A DNA stretch of 41,822 nucleotides from Oscillibacter sp. (GTDB taxonomy: Bacteria; Bacillota; Clostridia; Oscillospirales; Oscillospiraceae): the NCBI GenBank assembly GCA_022795445.1, contig JAAWGR010000017.1, positions 1-41,822 on the forward strand. Direction: 5' to 3'. A program made the position numbers and the translations under genes. Of the stretch, positions 1 to 8,440 are shown in pieces (the first letter of the stretch is position 1; every line of letters starts with the position of its first letter). A model generated the notes under the pieces. It was given only the letters and a program-made list of their open reading frames with translations. It made no database searches and was not told the origin of the DNA.

Positions 1-38
1 GCCAAGAACGCCCCCGCAGGGGCGTCTTTTTCTCTTTT
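1..38 (+). terminator. Rho-independent terminator of an upstream gene
   Basis: A stem of seven pairs (ACGCCCC at 8-14 with GGGGCGT at 19-25) is followed by TCTTTTTCTCTTTT. The gene it ends lies to the left of the window on the plus strand, so that gene converges on the chromate-transporter operon. Confidence 0.75.
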
Positions 39-55
39 GGACCGTGAACGGCCCG

Positions 56-89
56 TTTTCTCTTTTTCTTCGCGAAGAAAAAGAGAAAA
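56..89. repeat. 34-base perfect palindrome
   Basis: The 17 bases at 56-72 are the exact reverse complement of 73-89, with CGCG at the centre. The element lies between two facing terminators. It may be an intergenic palindromic repeat or part of a bidirectional termination structure; nothing here shows mobility. Confidence 0.7.
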
Positions 90-107
90 TGGGGGGTTCG
101 ACCCCCC
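74..107 (-). terminator. Terminator of the mnmE-birA-chr operon
   Basis: Read leftwards, a GGGGGGT/ACCCCCC hairpin (91-97 with 101-107, three-base loop) is followed by ATTTTCTCTTTTT. It lies 30 bases past the stop of the last chromate-transporter gene. Confidence 0.7.
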
Positions 108-138
108 AGCCATGGGAATGGCAGAAAAGAAGCGCCCG

Positions 139-759
139 CTAGGCTCCGGCGAAGCGGAAGGCGATGCCGACGATGGCGGAGAGGGCGATAAAGGCGACGG
201 GGTGGAGGTTTTTGACGGGTTTAACGTAATTGGTGAGGACCAGCAGGAGGGCGGCAAGGAGGATGCTGGGCAGATGAAAGATCTGCAAAAGACCGGCAGG
301 AAGCACAAAGCGGTTCAAGACGCCGTTCTCCGGGCCGATCACCTGGATGGTGGTCAAGACCTCCAGTACCACGGCGACACAGGCGGCTCCGATCAAGCCC
401 GTCGACGCCGGACGGAGCCCATAAAAAGCGCGGTTCACATATTTGTTATCCCGGAAACTCTTCAAAATCGCCGCCACAATCAAGATCACAAGAATCGACG
501 GCGTAATTTCGCCCAGCGTCGCAATCACCGCGCCAGGAACACCCGCCACCGTAAACCCAACATAAGTGGCCATATTGATGCCAATCGGCCCTGGCGTCGA
601 CTCCGACACCGCCAGCATGTTCATCAAATCGCCATAGGTGTACCAGCCGGTGGAGGAGCCAATCTCCTGCAAAAAAGGCAGCGTCGCCATGCCGCCGCCG
701 ACGGCGAACAGGCCCGTCTTGAAAAACTCCCAAAACAGTTTCACATAAATCCCAATCAT
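139..759 (-). CDS. Chromate transporter, half-size CHR-domain protein (second of pair)
   Basis: This 206-residue hydrophobic protein is a single CHR domain of the ChrA family, which moves chromate or related oxyanions across the membrane. The family signature is near the N-terminus (FAVGGGMATLPFLQE) and is followed by STPGPIGINMATYVG. Classical ChrA has two CHR domains in one chain, and here two separate half-size genes replace it. The start was placed at the ATG that overlaps the stop of the upstream CHR gene by four bases (ATGA), which implies translational coupling. A longer reading frame without a ribosome site exists upstream. The physiological substrate is unproven, because many CHR proteins have no shown role in chromate resistance. 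Confidence 0.9.
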   Translation of the reverse strand: MIGIYVKLFWEFFKTGLFAVGGGMATLPFLQEIGSSTGWYTYGDLMNMLAVSESTPGPIGINMATYVGFTVAGVPGAVIATLGEITPSILVILIVAAILKSFRDNKYVNRAFYGLRPASTGLIGAACVAVVLEVLTTIQVIGPENGVLNRFVLPAGLLQIFHLPSILLAALLLVLTNYVKPVKNLHPVAFIALSAIVGIAFRFAGA

Positions 760-1334
760 GACGGCTTCGCCTCCAAATTCTTCAGCACGATTCCCGCCGC
801 CGCGGACGCCAGCACAAACCATACCGGTGAAACGTCCAGGAAAATGCCGCCGGCCAGCACCAGCAGGAAAATCGCCGCCGTCCGCTTATCCACAACAGAC
901 TTTTTCAGCAGCTTTGTAACCGCGTTGAAAATCAGAACGCACACGCAAACCTGGATGCCCGCAAATGCGTTCCGCACCCAGGCAAGCTCCGCAAAGTTCG
1001 AGATCAGCGCCGCTAGGAAGGAGATAATCACCAGCGAAGGGAACACCACGCCCAGCGTGGCAAAAATCCCGCCCAGGACGCCGCCGTACTTCTGCCCGAT
1101 AAAAGTTGCCGTGTTCACGGCGATGATGCCCGGCGTACACTGGCCGATGGCGTAATAATCCGTCAGTTCCTCCTCGGTTGCCCAGCCCTTGGCGTCGACG
1201 ACTTCCCGCTGTAAAATCGGCAGCATGGCCATGCCGCCGCCAAAAGTGATCACGCCCATTTTCGCGAACGTCCAAAACAGCACCCAGAGCTGCTGAAAAC
1301 GGTTTTTTGGCTGGGAAGTATCCTTTTCCGCCAT
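756..1334 (-). CDS. Chromate transporter, half-size CHR-domain protein (first of pair)
   Basis: This 192-residue membrane protein has the CHR signature (FGGGMAMLPILQREVV, then TPGIIAVNTATFIGQKYGG). It probably works as a heterodimer with the gene that follows, as in known paired short CHR proteins. An AGGAGG site ends at the ATG of 1340, so that ATG cannot use it; the ATG at 1334 (MAEKDTSQ) lies six to seven bases from the same site and was chosen. The gene follows birA by 34 bases on the same strand, so it is probably co-transcribed with mnmE and birA, although there is no obvious functional link. Confidence 0.9.
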   Translation of the reverse strand: MAEKDTSQPKNRFQQLWVLFWTFAKMGVITFGGGMAMLPILQREVVDAKGWATEEELTDYYAIGQCTPGIIAVNTATFIGQKYGGVLGGIFATLGVVFPSLVIISFLAALISNFAELAWVRNAFAGIQVCVCVLIFNAVTKLLKKSVVDKRTAAIFLLVLAGGIFLDVSPVWFVLASAAAGIVLKNLEAKPS

Positions 1335-1368
1335 TTCCATTCCTCCTATAAATTGTGTAATCCCGCCC

Positions 1369-2370
1369 TTATTCCGTATACCCCCAAAGGCCCCGGACGG
1401 ACACCTCGCCCGAACGGACCGTTTGGAGGCTGCCGTCCTGCCGCCGGACGACCAGGGCGAATTCCTCGTCAACCGCAACGGCCTCCGCGATCTCCCGTTC
1501 GCCGCCTCTGGCGGGCAGCAGCCGCACCGTCCTGCCCAGGTTCACGCAGGCCCGGCAATAAGCGGCGTGGTAGGCGGACAGGTTCCCCGCCCGCAAAGCG
1601 GCGTAGGCCGTATCCAATTCTTCCAGCAAGACCGCCGCCAGCAGGGGCCGGGAGACCGGCTTCCCCAATTCTTGCAGCAGGGAGGTGGCGATCTCCTGCA
1701 CTTCCGGCGTAAAATCTTCCGGCTCCTGCAAAACGTTGACGCCGATGCCTAAAATCAAGGACTGTAAGCGGCCGGTTTCCGCTTCCAAAGACATTTCCGT
1801 CAAGATGCCGCAGAGTTTTTTGCCGTTCAGCACCGGGTCATTGGGCCATTTCAGCCCTGGGCGCACGCCGCAGACCCGTTCCACCGCACGGCAGACCGCT
1901 ACGCCCGCCAAGGCGGTCACAGGGGGGAGGCGGTCCGGCGGCAGGCCGGGCCGCAGGAGGACTGAGAGGTAAATCCCCTTTCCCTTCGGGGACTGGAACG
2001 AACGCTGCATCCGGCCCCGTCCGGCGGTTTGGCAGTCGGCGATGACGGCGGCGCCGTCGGATGCTTGGGCATGGATGCGCTTGAGATAATCGTTGGTGGA
2101 ATCGATTTCCGCGAAGCAGTGCAGTTCCCGGCCGACGGCGGCGGTCTGCCCCATACAGTTCCGGATTTCCGTCTCCGAGAGGGCGTCCGGCGCGGAGAGG
2201 AGGCGGTAGCCCCGGCCGGAATAGGCCTCGATCTGGTATCCTTCCCGCCGCAGGGCGTCCACGGCCTTCCAAACGGCGGCGCGGCTCAGGCCCAGGCGGC
2301 GGCTGATATCCTGTCCGGAGCAAAAACCTTCCTGTTCCCGCAAAAGCGCCAGTACGGTGTTCCGGCTCAT
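1369..2370 (-). CDS. birA: Bifunctional biotin-protein ligase / biotin operon repressor BirA
   Basis: This protein of 333 residues activates biotin to biotinyl-AMP and attaches it to the acetyl-CoA carboxylase carrier or similar proteins. The N-terminal 60 residues form a winged helix (SGQDISRRLGLSRAAVWKAV), so it belongs to the DNA-binding class of BirA. The ligase domain has the biotinyl-AMP loop GRGRMQRSF near residue 118 and the KWPND motif near 180, then the small C-terminal SH3-like domain. AAAGGAGG lies about eight bases before the chosen ATG. No biotin operator was recognised nearby, so the repressor role is known for the family only. It follows mnmE by 105 bases. Confidence 0.95.
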   Translation of the reverse strand: MSRNTVLALLREQEGFCSGQDISRRLGLSRAAVWKAVDALRREGYQIEAYSGRGYRLLSAPDALSETEIRNCMGQTAAVGRELHCFAEIDSTNDYLKRIHAQASDGAAVIADCQTAGRGRMQRSFQSPKGKGIYLSVLLRPGLPPDRLPPVTALAGVAVCRAVERVCGVRPGLKWPNDPVLNGKKLCGILTEMSLEAETGRLQSLILGIGVNVLQEPEDFTPEVQEIATSLLQELGKPVSRPLLAAVLLEELDTAYAALRAGNLSAYHAAYCRACVNLGRTVRLLPARGGEREIAEAVAVDEEFALVVRRQDGSLQTVRSGEVSVRGLWGYTE

Positions 2371-2475
2371 ATGTGGTCTCCTCCTTTTCTCCACGAATTC
2401 CGCGGCCAGTATAACACAATTTTTCGATCTTGTAAATCGGCGTTTTCCCGGCTGTGCCGGTTTGGGAGGGCGTTC

Positions 2476-3885
2476 TTATTTCCCGACGCAGAAGCGGGAG
2501 AAGATGCGGGAGACGATGGCCTCTTTTGCCGTCCGGCCCGTCAGCTCGCCCAGGGCGTCCAGGGCTTCTTCCGCGTCGGTCAGCACGGCGTCGGGGGTCA
2601 TGCCGTTTTCCAAGGCCTCCAACGCCCGCTGTACGGCCTTGTGGGCGCGGGAGGCGGCTTCTTCCTGCCGCTGGTCGGTCAGGAGGCTGCCCGCCTCCTC
2701 CGGAGCGCCTGGGGGGAAGAGGGCCGCCAGCGCCTTTTCCAAGTCCTCCATGCCCTCTCCGGTTACGGCGGAGAGGGAGACATACGCAGCGGGGCCGTTC
2801 CAATTGCCATCGCCGATTACCCCGAGAGACCCGGCGGTTTTCCCTGAGAGATCCCGTTTGGAGGCTATGAAAATCCAAGGTTTTTGTGTTCCGGAAACTT
2901 CGCCAAGAAGCCGGCGCGTGTCCTCCCAATATTCTTGCGTGCGGTTCCCAAGGCCCGCGGCGTCGTCGGAGACCAGCAGAATCAAGTCTGCTCTCTCCAT
3001 AGCGTTCCGGGAACGCTCCACGCCTAATTTCTCCACGGTGTCCGCCGTCTCCCGAAGCCCCGCCGTGTCGGCCAGCCGCAGCAGTACCCCGCCGCAGAGG
3101 GCGGATTCCTCCACCGTGTCCCGGGTGGTGCCGGGGATGTCCGTCACAATGGCGCGGTCAAACCCCACCAAGGCGTTGAGCAGGGAGGACTTGCCCGCGT
3201 TGGGCAGGCCCACGATGGCCGTCCGGACGCCCCGTTTGAGCACCTGTCCCCTCCGGCAGGTGTCCAGCAGGCGGGCCAGGCTGTCCTGAGCGGAGCGCAG
3301 GGCCTCCGCTACTTGCTGGGGCTGGATGTCCTCAATGTCTTCGTCCGGGTAGTCCACCACGGCGTAAAACCGGGAAGTGATGTCCAGCAGCGCGTCCTGC
3401 ACCGGTTCCAGGACGCGGCGGAGGCCGCCGTCCAGCTGGGCGGCGGCGTTGCGGGCGGCGGCGGCGGTTTCGGCGTGGATGAGGTCGGCGACTGCCTCGG
3501 CCTGGGTAAGGTCCATGCGCCCGTTGAGGAAGGCACGTTTCGTGAACTCCCCCGGCCCCGCCTGCCGCGCCCCGGCGGAAAACAGGGCGTCCAGCAGCTC
3601 CCGCAGGACGGCGGGGGAACCGTGGCAGTGGAATTCGGCGGAGTCCTCGCCGGTGTAGCTGTGGGGCGCGGGGAAGCGGACGGCAAGCCCCTGATCCAGC
3701 ACCCGGCCCTCCCGGTCCAGCATCTGGCCGAAACACAGCTTCCGCGGCTCCAATTCCCCGAAAGCGCGTCCCGCCGTGTGCCGGAACACCCGGGCACAAG
3801 CTGCGTCGCAGCCGTCGCCGGAGACCCGCACAATGCCGATGGCGGAGGGCGTGTTTCCCGCGGCAATCGCGGCGATCAAATCCAT
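2476..3885 (-). CDS. mnmE: tRNA modification GTPase MnmE
   Basis: This 469-residue GTPase works with MnmG to place the (carboxymethyl)aminomethyl group on wobble U34 of tRNA. The N-terminal folate-binding domain starts with DLIAAIAAGNTPSAIGIVR. The helical domain holds GEFTKRAFLNGRMDL. The embedded G domain has GLPNAGKSS, DTAG and a SKRD version of the NKxD motif. The C-terminus ends in CVGK, with the cysteine that MnmE needs for catalysis. AAGGAG lies eight bases before the chosen ATG; a longer frame upstream adds non-family sequence. mnmG is not the next gene here, which differs from many Firmicutes. Confidence 0.97.
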   Translation of the reverse strand: MDLIAAIAAGNTPSAIGIVRVSGDGCDAACARVFRHTAGRAFGELEPRKLCFGQMLDREGRVLDQGLAVRFPAPHSYTGEDSAEFHCHGSPAVLRELLDALFSAGARQAGPGEFTKRAFLNGRMDLTQAEAVADLIHAETAAAARNAAAQLDGGLRRVLEPVQDALLDITSRFYAVVDYPDEDIEDIQPQQVAEALRSAQDSLARLLDTCRRGQVLKRGVRTAIVGLPNAGKSSLLNALVGFDRAIVTDIPGTTRDTVEESALCGGVLLRLADTAGLRETADTVEKLGVERSRNAMERADLILLVSDDAAGLGNRTQEYWEDTRRLLGEVSGTQKPWIFIASKRDLSGKTAGSLGVIGDGNWNGPAAYVSLSAVTGEGMEDLEKALAALFPPGAPEEAGSLLTDQRQEEAASRAHKAVQRALEALENGMTPDAVLTDAEEALDALGELTGRTAKEAIVSRIFSRFCVGK

Positions 3886-3922
3886 AAGGACAGGCTCCTT
3901 TCCATAACAGCATAATATGTTT

Positions 3923-3951
3923 ATTATAGCCGTTCCGGCGCTTTTTTGCAA
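3923..3951 (-). promoter_or_regulatory. Sigma-A promoter of the mnmE operon
   Basis: Read leftwards, TTGCAA (3951-3946), a 17-base spacer and TATAAT (3928-3923) stand about 40 bases before the mnmE start. Confidence 0.65.
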
Positions 3952-4025
3952 GGCAAACCGTTCCGGCTCTCTTTTCGCATCTATGTTGAGAAATGCCTGC
4001 AAATCCCTTGTCAAAACGACTGGAT

Positions 4026-4054
4026 GGGCAGTTCTCCATCCTAGATAACTGCCC
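4026..4054 (-). terminator. Possible terminator after the DUF3795 gene
   Basis: An eight-pair stem GGGCAGTT/AACTGCCC with a 13-base loop lies 22 bases past the stop. The T-run (GTTTTG) is short and some bases away, so this is a weak call. Confidence 0.35.
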
Positions 4055-4076
4055 GGCAAGCTGGCGTTTTGTTGGT

Positions 4077-4472
4077 TCAACGACAAACGTGCGAACGCAT
4101 TTCAAACCAGTTTATCAATTTGCCGCATTTAGGACATTTGTGTTCCGTTGTTTTTTCGCGGATCCACTGTGAAATTCCAACTGCTTTCATACGCAGAGAA
4201 TCAGAAATCACATTGGTGTGATTACAAATCCCGTTGATCACAGGTTTTGTGCTGAATTCTTTTAGCTTGGCGCAAGGAAACTCCCGGCACTCGTAACAAC
4301 GCGCAACCTTGTGGCGGACAGCACAATCCAAAAACCCGTGGTTCGCGCAGCCTTTACATCCCTCACGCACAAAATCAGAGAAACAGCCATGACATTCCTC
4401 GGGGAAAGATGGACATGCTCCGCAAAACAGACCGCATATCGATGCACATTTCCCATCAGGAATTCTCTGCAT
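4077..4472 (-). CDS. Small cysteine-rich DUF3795-type protein
   Basis: This 131-residue protein has many paired cysteines (CGLFCGAC, CHGC, GCKGC, CYECREFPC), the pattern of the DUF3795 family of unknown function, and it ends with a second zinc-type group (CPKCGKL...SHVC). It is probably a cytoplasmic metal- or zinc-binding protein. GGAGG lies eight bases before the chosen ATG; a longer frame extends upstream without support. It is transcribed away from the neighbouring phosphoribosyltransferase-like gene and has no evident operon partner. No reaction can be given. Confidence 0.8.
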   Translation of the reverse strand: MQRIPDGKCASICGLFCGACPSFPEECHGCFSDFVREGCKGCANHGFLDCAVRHKVARCYECREFPCAKLKEFSTKPVINGICNHTNVISDSLRMKAVGISQWIREKTTEHKCPKCGKLINWFEMRSHVCR

Positions 4473-4673
4473 AAACGTATCCTCCAAATGAAAATCGATT
4501 GCTTTGAGTATATCACGGTTAACTTTCGGTTTCAATCTGCGGTTAGTGAAAGCGACGGCGCTTAATTCCATCAATACGAAAAGCAAAAGGAACCGTTCTG
4601 GCGAGTTTTGTGGCACTCGCCCATAACGCTGAAAAAAACGGACCGGATTTTGGATATAATTACAAAAAACTCC

Positions 4674-4702
4674 TGGACATCGGCGGGGCGGTGTGGTATA
4701 AT
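4674..4702 (+). promoter_or_regulatory. Sigma-A promoter (extended -10)
   Basis: TGGACA (4674-4679), a 17-base spacer and TATAAT (4697-4702) preceded by TGG. It lies about 57 bases before the ATG of the phosphoribosyltransferase-like gene. Confidence 0.75.
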
Positions 4703-4758
4703 GATTTTGTTAAGAAACGGGAGATTCGTCCCCTGTCAATAAAGAGGAGGCAAGCCTT

Positions 4759-5397
4759 ATGGAACCTAAATTTTTTGACATCCCAGTTTGTGTGGGAGAT
4801 GTGACGCTGCGCGTGGCACGGGGCCATTTCGCCACCCGCCACAGCCATACCAATTACTTCATCGACGTCACCCGCCAGCAGTCCAGCCTTCAGGGGGCGG
4901 AAGCCGTCGCCCAGCAGCTCGGCCAGCGCCTGCGGGCCAGTATGATGGTGGACACCATCCTGTGCATGGACGGTACCCGCGTCATCGGCACATGCCTGGC
5001 CCGGCAGCTGACCCAAGGAGGGTACGTCTCTGTCAACGCGGGGAAAGAGATCTACCTGCTGCGCGAGAACATGAGCGCTGACGGCAAGCTTATTTTCCGG
5101 GACAACGCCCGCTTTATGCTGGAAGGAAAGGCCGTGCTGCTCCTGCTGGCCTCCGTCACCACCGGCAGCACCGTGGAAAAAGGCATCCGCTGCGTTCAGT
5201 ATTACGGCGGCAATGTGGCGGGCATCGCCTCCATCTACAGCCACCTCAAGGAAGTGAAGGGAATCCCCGTAGTGTCCCTGTTCAGTACTGACGACCTCCC
5301 CGAGTACGCCAGCTACACGCCTCAGGAGTGCCCCCTGTGCCGCCAGAACCAGGAGCTGGATGCCATAGTGGACAAATTCGGCTATTCCGCGCTCTAA
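4759..5397 (+). CDS. Orotate phosphoribosyltransferase-like protein
   Basis: This 212-residue protein has the layout of a type I phosphoribosyltransferase of the PyrE group. The PRPP loop region is at about residues 126-143 (VLLLLASVTTGSTVEKG). In active enzymes two acidic residues precede the TTG-type loop; here the positions carry Ala-Ser, so catalysis is uncertain and the protein may bind a nucleotide ligand instead. A Cys-x-x-Cys pair lies near the end (CPLC). GAGGAGG lies eight bases before the ATG. It is a single gene with its own promoter and terminator, not in a pyrimidine operon. The fold is fairly sure and the function is not. Confidence 0.75.
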   Translation: MEPKFFDIPVCVGDVTLRVARGHFATRHSHTNYFIDVTRQQSSLQGAEAVAQQLGQRLRASMMVDTILCMDGTRVIGTCLARQLTQGGYVSVNAGKEIYLLRENMSADGKLIFRDNARFMLEGKAVLLLLASVTTGSTVEKGIRCVQYYGGNVAGIASIYSHLKEVKGIPVVSLFSTDDLPEYASYTPQECPLCRQNQELDAIVDKFGYSAL

Positions 5398-5418
5398 ACC
5401 GCATACATAGGCCAAGAA

Positions 5419-5450
5419 ACAGCTCCCGGCGGAAACCGGGGGCTGTCTTT
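5419..5450 (+). terminator. Rho-independent terminator
   Basis: An 11-pair stem (ACAGCTCCCGG with CCGGGGGCTGT, one G-T pair) is followed by CTTTAT, 22 bases after the stop of the phosphoribosyltransferase-like gene. Confidence 0.65.
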
Positions 5451-5523
5451 ATGCGTTTCCCAAAAACAGCAGGGCAGCGTCAAACCTCCGGCGCGGTCGG
5501 CGCGTTTGCAGGCGGGGGAGGTG

Positions 5524-5552
5524 TTGACAATATCCGAAGATTGTGGTAAGAT
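5524..5552 (+). promoter_or_regulatory. Sigma-A promoter of the riboswitch-controlled importer
   Basis: TTGACA (5524-5529), a 17-base spacer and TAAGAT (5547-5552) preceded by TGG. Transcription would start near 5559, just before the riboswitch. Confidence 0.8.
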
Positions 5553-5574
5553 ATTTCCAGTTAATTGAATCGAT

Positions 5575-5682
5575 CCTTTCTCCGCCCATGGTAGATGGAA
5601 CACGGAATCGGGTGTAAATCCCGGCGAGTCGGTCACTGTGATGCTTCCTGCTGGAAGATAAGTCAGATACGAGGGAGAAAGG
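5575..5682 (+). promoter_or_regulatory. Cobalamin (B12) riboswitch, compact form
   Basis: The element is closed by a perfect nine-pair P1 stem (CCTTTCTCC at 5575-5583 with GGAGAAAGG at 5674-5682). Inside it are the conserved cobalamin core strings AATCGGGTGTAAATCCCGG and GTCACTGTGA, and the B12-box string AAGTCAGATAC just before P1 closes. At about 108 bases it lacks the large peripheral arms of the long class, so it resembles the compact cobalamin forms. It sits between a sigma-A promoter and an ABC importer operon. Binding of cobalamin would be expected to lower expression. Confidence 0.85.
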
Positions 5683-5716
5683 AGTGCTTTCCACCGGAAC
5701 TGGAAGCACGTTGCCA

Positions 5717-5746
5717 GGCTGCCGGCAGCGCTGCCGTGCCTTTTTG
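5717..5746 (+). terminator. Expression-platform hairpin of the riboswitch
   Basis: The hairpin CGGCA-GCGC-TGCCG (5723-5736), extended by GGC/GCC, is followed by TTTTT at 5741-5745. A second hairpin (GTGCTTTCCA/TGGAAGCAC) lies between it and P1. Together they could form a ligand-dependent terminator. The pairing was read by eye. Confidence 0.55.
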
Positions 5747-5885
5747 CGTGTTTTCTGCGGAAAATACGCTTTTTTGCTGCCTGCAAAACGGTGTTCCGGG
5801 CGGGAAACCAGCCCCTGGGCAAACCCCCTGCCCACCTGGAATGGACAGGCGGATTTGTAATACACACAAAGGAGAACTGACAGAA

Positions 5886-7493
5886 ATGAGAGCAAGCAGC
5901 AAGAAGCGCCGTATCCTGGCGCTGGTACTGGCCCTGGTATTGGCCCTTGCGGCCACAGCCTGCGGCGGGCAGCAGCCGTCTGACCCCGCGCCGGAGCAGA
6001 CGCCGGAGAACCAGACGGCTCCGGAGCAGACGTCCGCCGTCGACCCGGATGCGGAGATCGTGCTGGCGGGCTACCGCAACCTGGCCCCCGGCGAAAAGGA
6101 CGGGTATTATTGCAGTAAAATCCTCTACGTCTGGGAGCCCCTGATTACCCAGGACGATACCGCCGCCCCCCAGCCCTGCCTGGCGGAGAGCTGGGAGATG
6201 AGCGAGGACGGCACCCAATGGACCTTTGCCCTGCGGCAGGGCGTGAAATTCCACGACGGCACGGACTTTAACGCCGACGCAGTGATTGCGAACTTCGACC
6301 GCATGGGGATGGAGGTAAAGAGCTCCTCCTTCTACCCGCTGGACATCAACACCCACTACCCCAATTTGGAGAAGTATGAAAAACTGGACGATTATACCAT
6401 CCAACTGACGTTCTCCCAGCCCGCGCCGACCCAGCTGTACAACATGGTCAACTTTGGCAGCGCCATCTACAGCCCCGGCTGCTTCGATGAGAACGGCGAT
6501 TTCAACGGCATCTGCGCCGGTACCGGCCCCTTCCGGATCACGGAGAACGTGCTGGACGAATACGTCCTGCTGGAACGCTTTGACGACTACTGGGGCGAGC
6601 CCGCCAAGGCCAAAACCATCCGCGTCAAGGTCATCCCCGACGAGGAGACCCGGTTCGCCGCCCTGAAGTCTGGGGAGATTCTGGGGGTGATCGACCTGAG
6701 AGCCATCCCCGCCGCCCTGGCAGTGGAGCTGGAGGGGAGCGACGGCTTTGCCGTCACTACCACCAAGTCGACCATGATCTACTTCCTGACGCTGAACGGC
6801 ACCGAGTTCCCCTTCAACGACGTGCGTATGCGGCAGGCGGTCAGCCTGGCCTTGCAGCGCAAGGTAATCACAGACAGCCTGTACTACGGTTTCGGCACGC
6901 CGACGACCAATATCCTCAACTATTCCACGCCCTTCTATAAGGAGTTCCCGGTAGAGGAAGACCTTGCGAAGGCAAAGGAGCTGGCCCAGGAAGTTTTAGG
7001 CGATGAACGGGTTACGGTTACATACCTGTACCAAGGCGACGCCGCGGCCCAGAAGGCCGAATCGGAACTGATCGCCTCCTGGCTGGGCGAGATTGGCATT
7101 GACTGCGATTTGCAGCCCATGGAGTACGCCAACATGAAGGAACTGATGAAGGCGGCCGACTACGGCATTTCCCGTATGCAGCAAGGCCTTTCCAACTCGG
7201 AGCCCGCCACCATCTTCCGCCGCTTCATGCTCACCGACGGCGACCAGAACCAGAACTACAGCCTGGGCTACCAGAGCGACGAGGTGGACGCCCTGATGGA
7301 GCAGGCCGCCGCTGCGCTGGACATGGACGAGCGCACCGCGTGCTATGACCGAATCCAGGAGATTTCCACCCAGGAATTCCCGGTAATTCCCCTGTACAAC
7401 GACCAGACCCTGATGGCGTACAGCACAAAGCTTACCGGCTACGAGGCCAAACTGTACGGCATCGAGCTGCCGCTGGTAGGCTGGGCCCAGTAA
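5886..7493 (+). CDS. ABC importer substrate-binding lipoprotein (NikA/OppA family, B12-regulated)
   Basis: This 535-residue family 5 solute-binding protein starts with a lipoprotein signal peptide: basic MRASSKKRR, a Leu/Ala core, then a lipobox ending in ATAC followed by GG. A Pro/Gln/Thr-rich linker follows. The mature part has family features such as LAESWEMSEDGTQWTFALRQGVKFHDG and the PTxxGPF-like GTGPFRI. It would hold the cargo outside the cell for the two permeases that follow. AAGGAG lies about ten bases before the ATG; a longer frame upstream runs through the riboswitch and was rejected. The B12 riboswitch suggests cobalt, a metal-ligand complex or a corrinoid part as cargo; the family alone would suggest nickel or peptides. 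Confidence 0.9.
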   Translation: MRASSKKRRILALVLALVLALAATACGGQQPSDPAPEQTPENQTAPEQTSAVDPDAEIVLAGYRNLAPGEKDGYYCSKILYVWEPLITQDDTAAPQPCLAESWEMSEDGTQWTFALRQGVKFHDGTDFNADAVIANFDRMGMEVKSSSFYPLDINTHYPNLEKYEKLDDYTIQLTFSQPAPTQLYNMVNFGSAIYSPGCFDENGDFNGICAGTGPFRITENVLDEYVLLERFDDYWGEPAKAKTIRVKVIPDEETRFAALKSGEILGVIDLRAIPAALAVELEGSDGFAVTTTKSTMIYFLTLNGTEFPFNDVRMRQAVSLALQRKVITDSLYYGFGTPTTNILNYSTPFYKEFPVEEDLAKAKELAQEVLGDERVTVTYLYQGDAAAQKAESELIASWLGEIGIDCDLQPMEYANMKELMKAADYGISRMQQGLSNSEPATIFRRFMLTDGDQNQNYSLGYQSDEVDALMEQAAAALDMDERTACYDRIQEISTQEFPVIPLYNDQTLMAYSTKLTGYEAKLYGIELPLVGWAQ

Positions 7494-7498
7494 CGCGC

Positions 7499-8440
7499 AT
7501 GGGCCGCTATCTGCTGCAAAAGCTCCTTTCCCTGGTCCCGGTCCTGCTGGGGATCTCCCTGGCAGCCTTTGTCCTAGGTGCGGTCTCCCTGGGCAACCCG
7601 GCGGAGCTGGCCCTGTCCCAGGGGGGCTATACGCCCACCCGGGAGCAGGTCGCCGCGATGGAACGCCAATTAGGCCTGGATGCGTCCTACCCGGTGCAGT
7701 ATCTGCGCTGGGTGGGGCGGGCCCTCAGGGGGGACCTGGGGGAGTCCTATTCCAGCCGCCGTCCGGTGGCTCAGGAGCTTGGGCGGCGGCTTCCGGTGAC
7801 GCTGAAGCTGGCCGCCGGAGCCATGGCGCTGGCCTGCGGCGGAGGCCTGCTGCTGGGGTGCCTCTCGGCCCTGTTCCGGGGCAGATGGCCGGACCATCTC
7901 ATCCGTGCGGTGGTCAACGTGCAGCTATCTGTTCCGGGATTCTGGCTGGCGCTGCTGCTGATTCTGCTGTTTGCGGAGACGCTGCAATGGCTGCCCACCA
8001 GCGGCAACGGCGGCATGCGCCATATGATCCTGCCGGCCGTGGTGCTCTCCACGGCGTCCATGGCCACGGCTGCCCGGCTGACCCGGTCGGCCCTGCTGGC
8101 GGAGCTGGGGAAGCAATATTGCACGGCAGCTGCAGCCCGGGGCATCCGCCGCTGGCGGCTGGTGGTGCGCAACGCCCTGCCCAACGCCGCCGCGCCGGTA
8201 CTGGCTCTGCTGGGCAATTCCCTGGGCGGGATGCTGGGCGGCTCGGTCATTGTGGAGTCGGTTTTCGCGCTGCCGGGCATTGGCAGCTATGCGCTGGAAG
8301 CCATTGGGAACCGGGATTATCCGGCTTTGCAGGGCTACGTGCTGCTGACGGGCGTGACCTATGTGGGGATTACCGTGCTGGTAGACCTTGCAAGCCTGCT
8401 GCTGGACCCCAAGGTGCGCCTGGAAGGGAGACGGCTGTGA
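7499..8440 (+). CDS. ABC importer permease, NikB/OppB type
   Basis: This 313-residue inner-membrane permease has about six membrane segments. It has the N-terminal family pattern (GRYLLQKLLSLVPVLLGISLAAF) and the EAA-type cytoplasmic loop (AAARGIRRWRLVVRNALPNA) that docks with the ATPase. The start is five bases after the stop of the binding-protein gene, so the two are coupled. It would pair with the next gene to form the channel. The N-terminal stretch before GLDASYPVQYLRW is slightly shorter than in peptide permeases, which agrees with the NikB branch. Confidence 0.92.
   Translation: MGRYLLQKLLSLVPVLLGISLAAFVLGAVSLGNPAELALSQGGYTPTREQVAAMERQLGLDASYPVQYLRWVGRALRGDLGESYSSRRPVAQELGRRLPVTLKLAAGAMALACGGGLLLGCLSALFRGRWPDHLIRAVVNVQLSVPGFWLALLLILLFAETLQWLPTSGNGGMRHMILPAVVLSTASMATAARLTRSALLAELGKQYCTAAAARGIRRWRLVVRNALPNAAAPVLALLGNSLGGMLGGSVIVESVFALPGIGSYALEAIGNRDYPALQGYVLLTGVTYVGITVLVDLASLLLDPKVRLEGRRL

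Noticed and set aside
5595..5885. An upstream extension of the riboswitch-controlled binding protein
   Set aside because: It runs through the cobalamin riboswitch, and a clear lipoprotein signal with a ribosome site starts at 5886.
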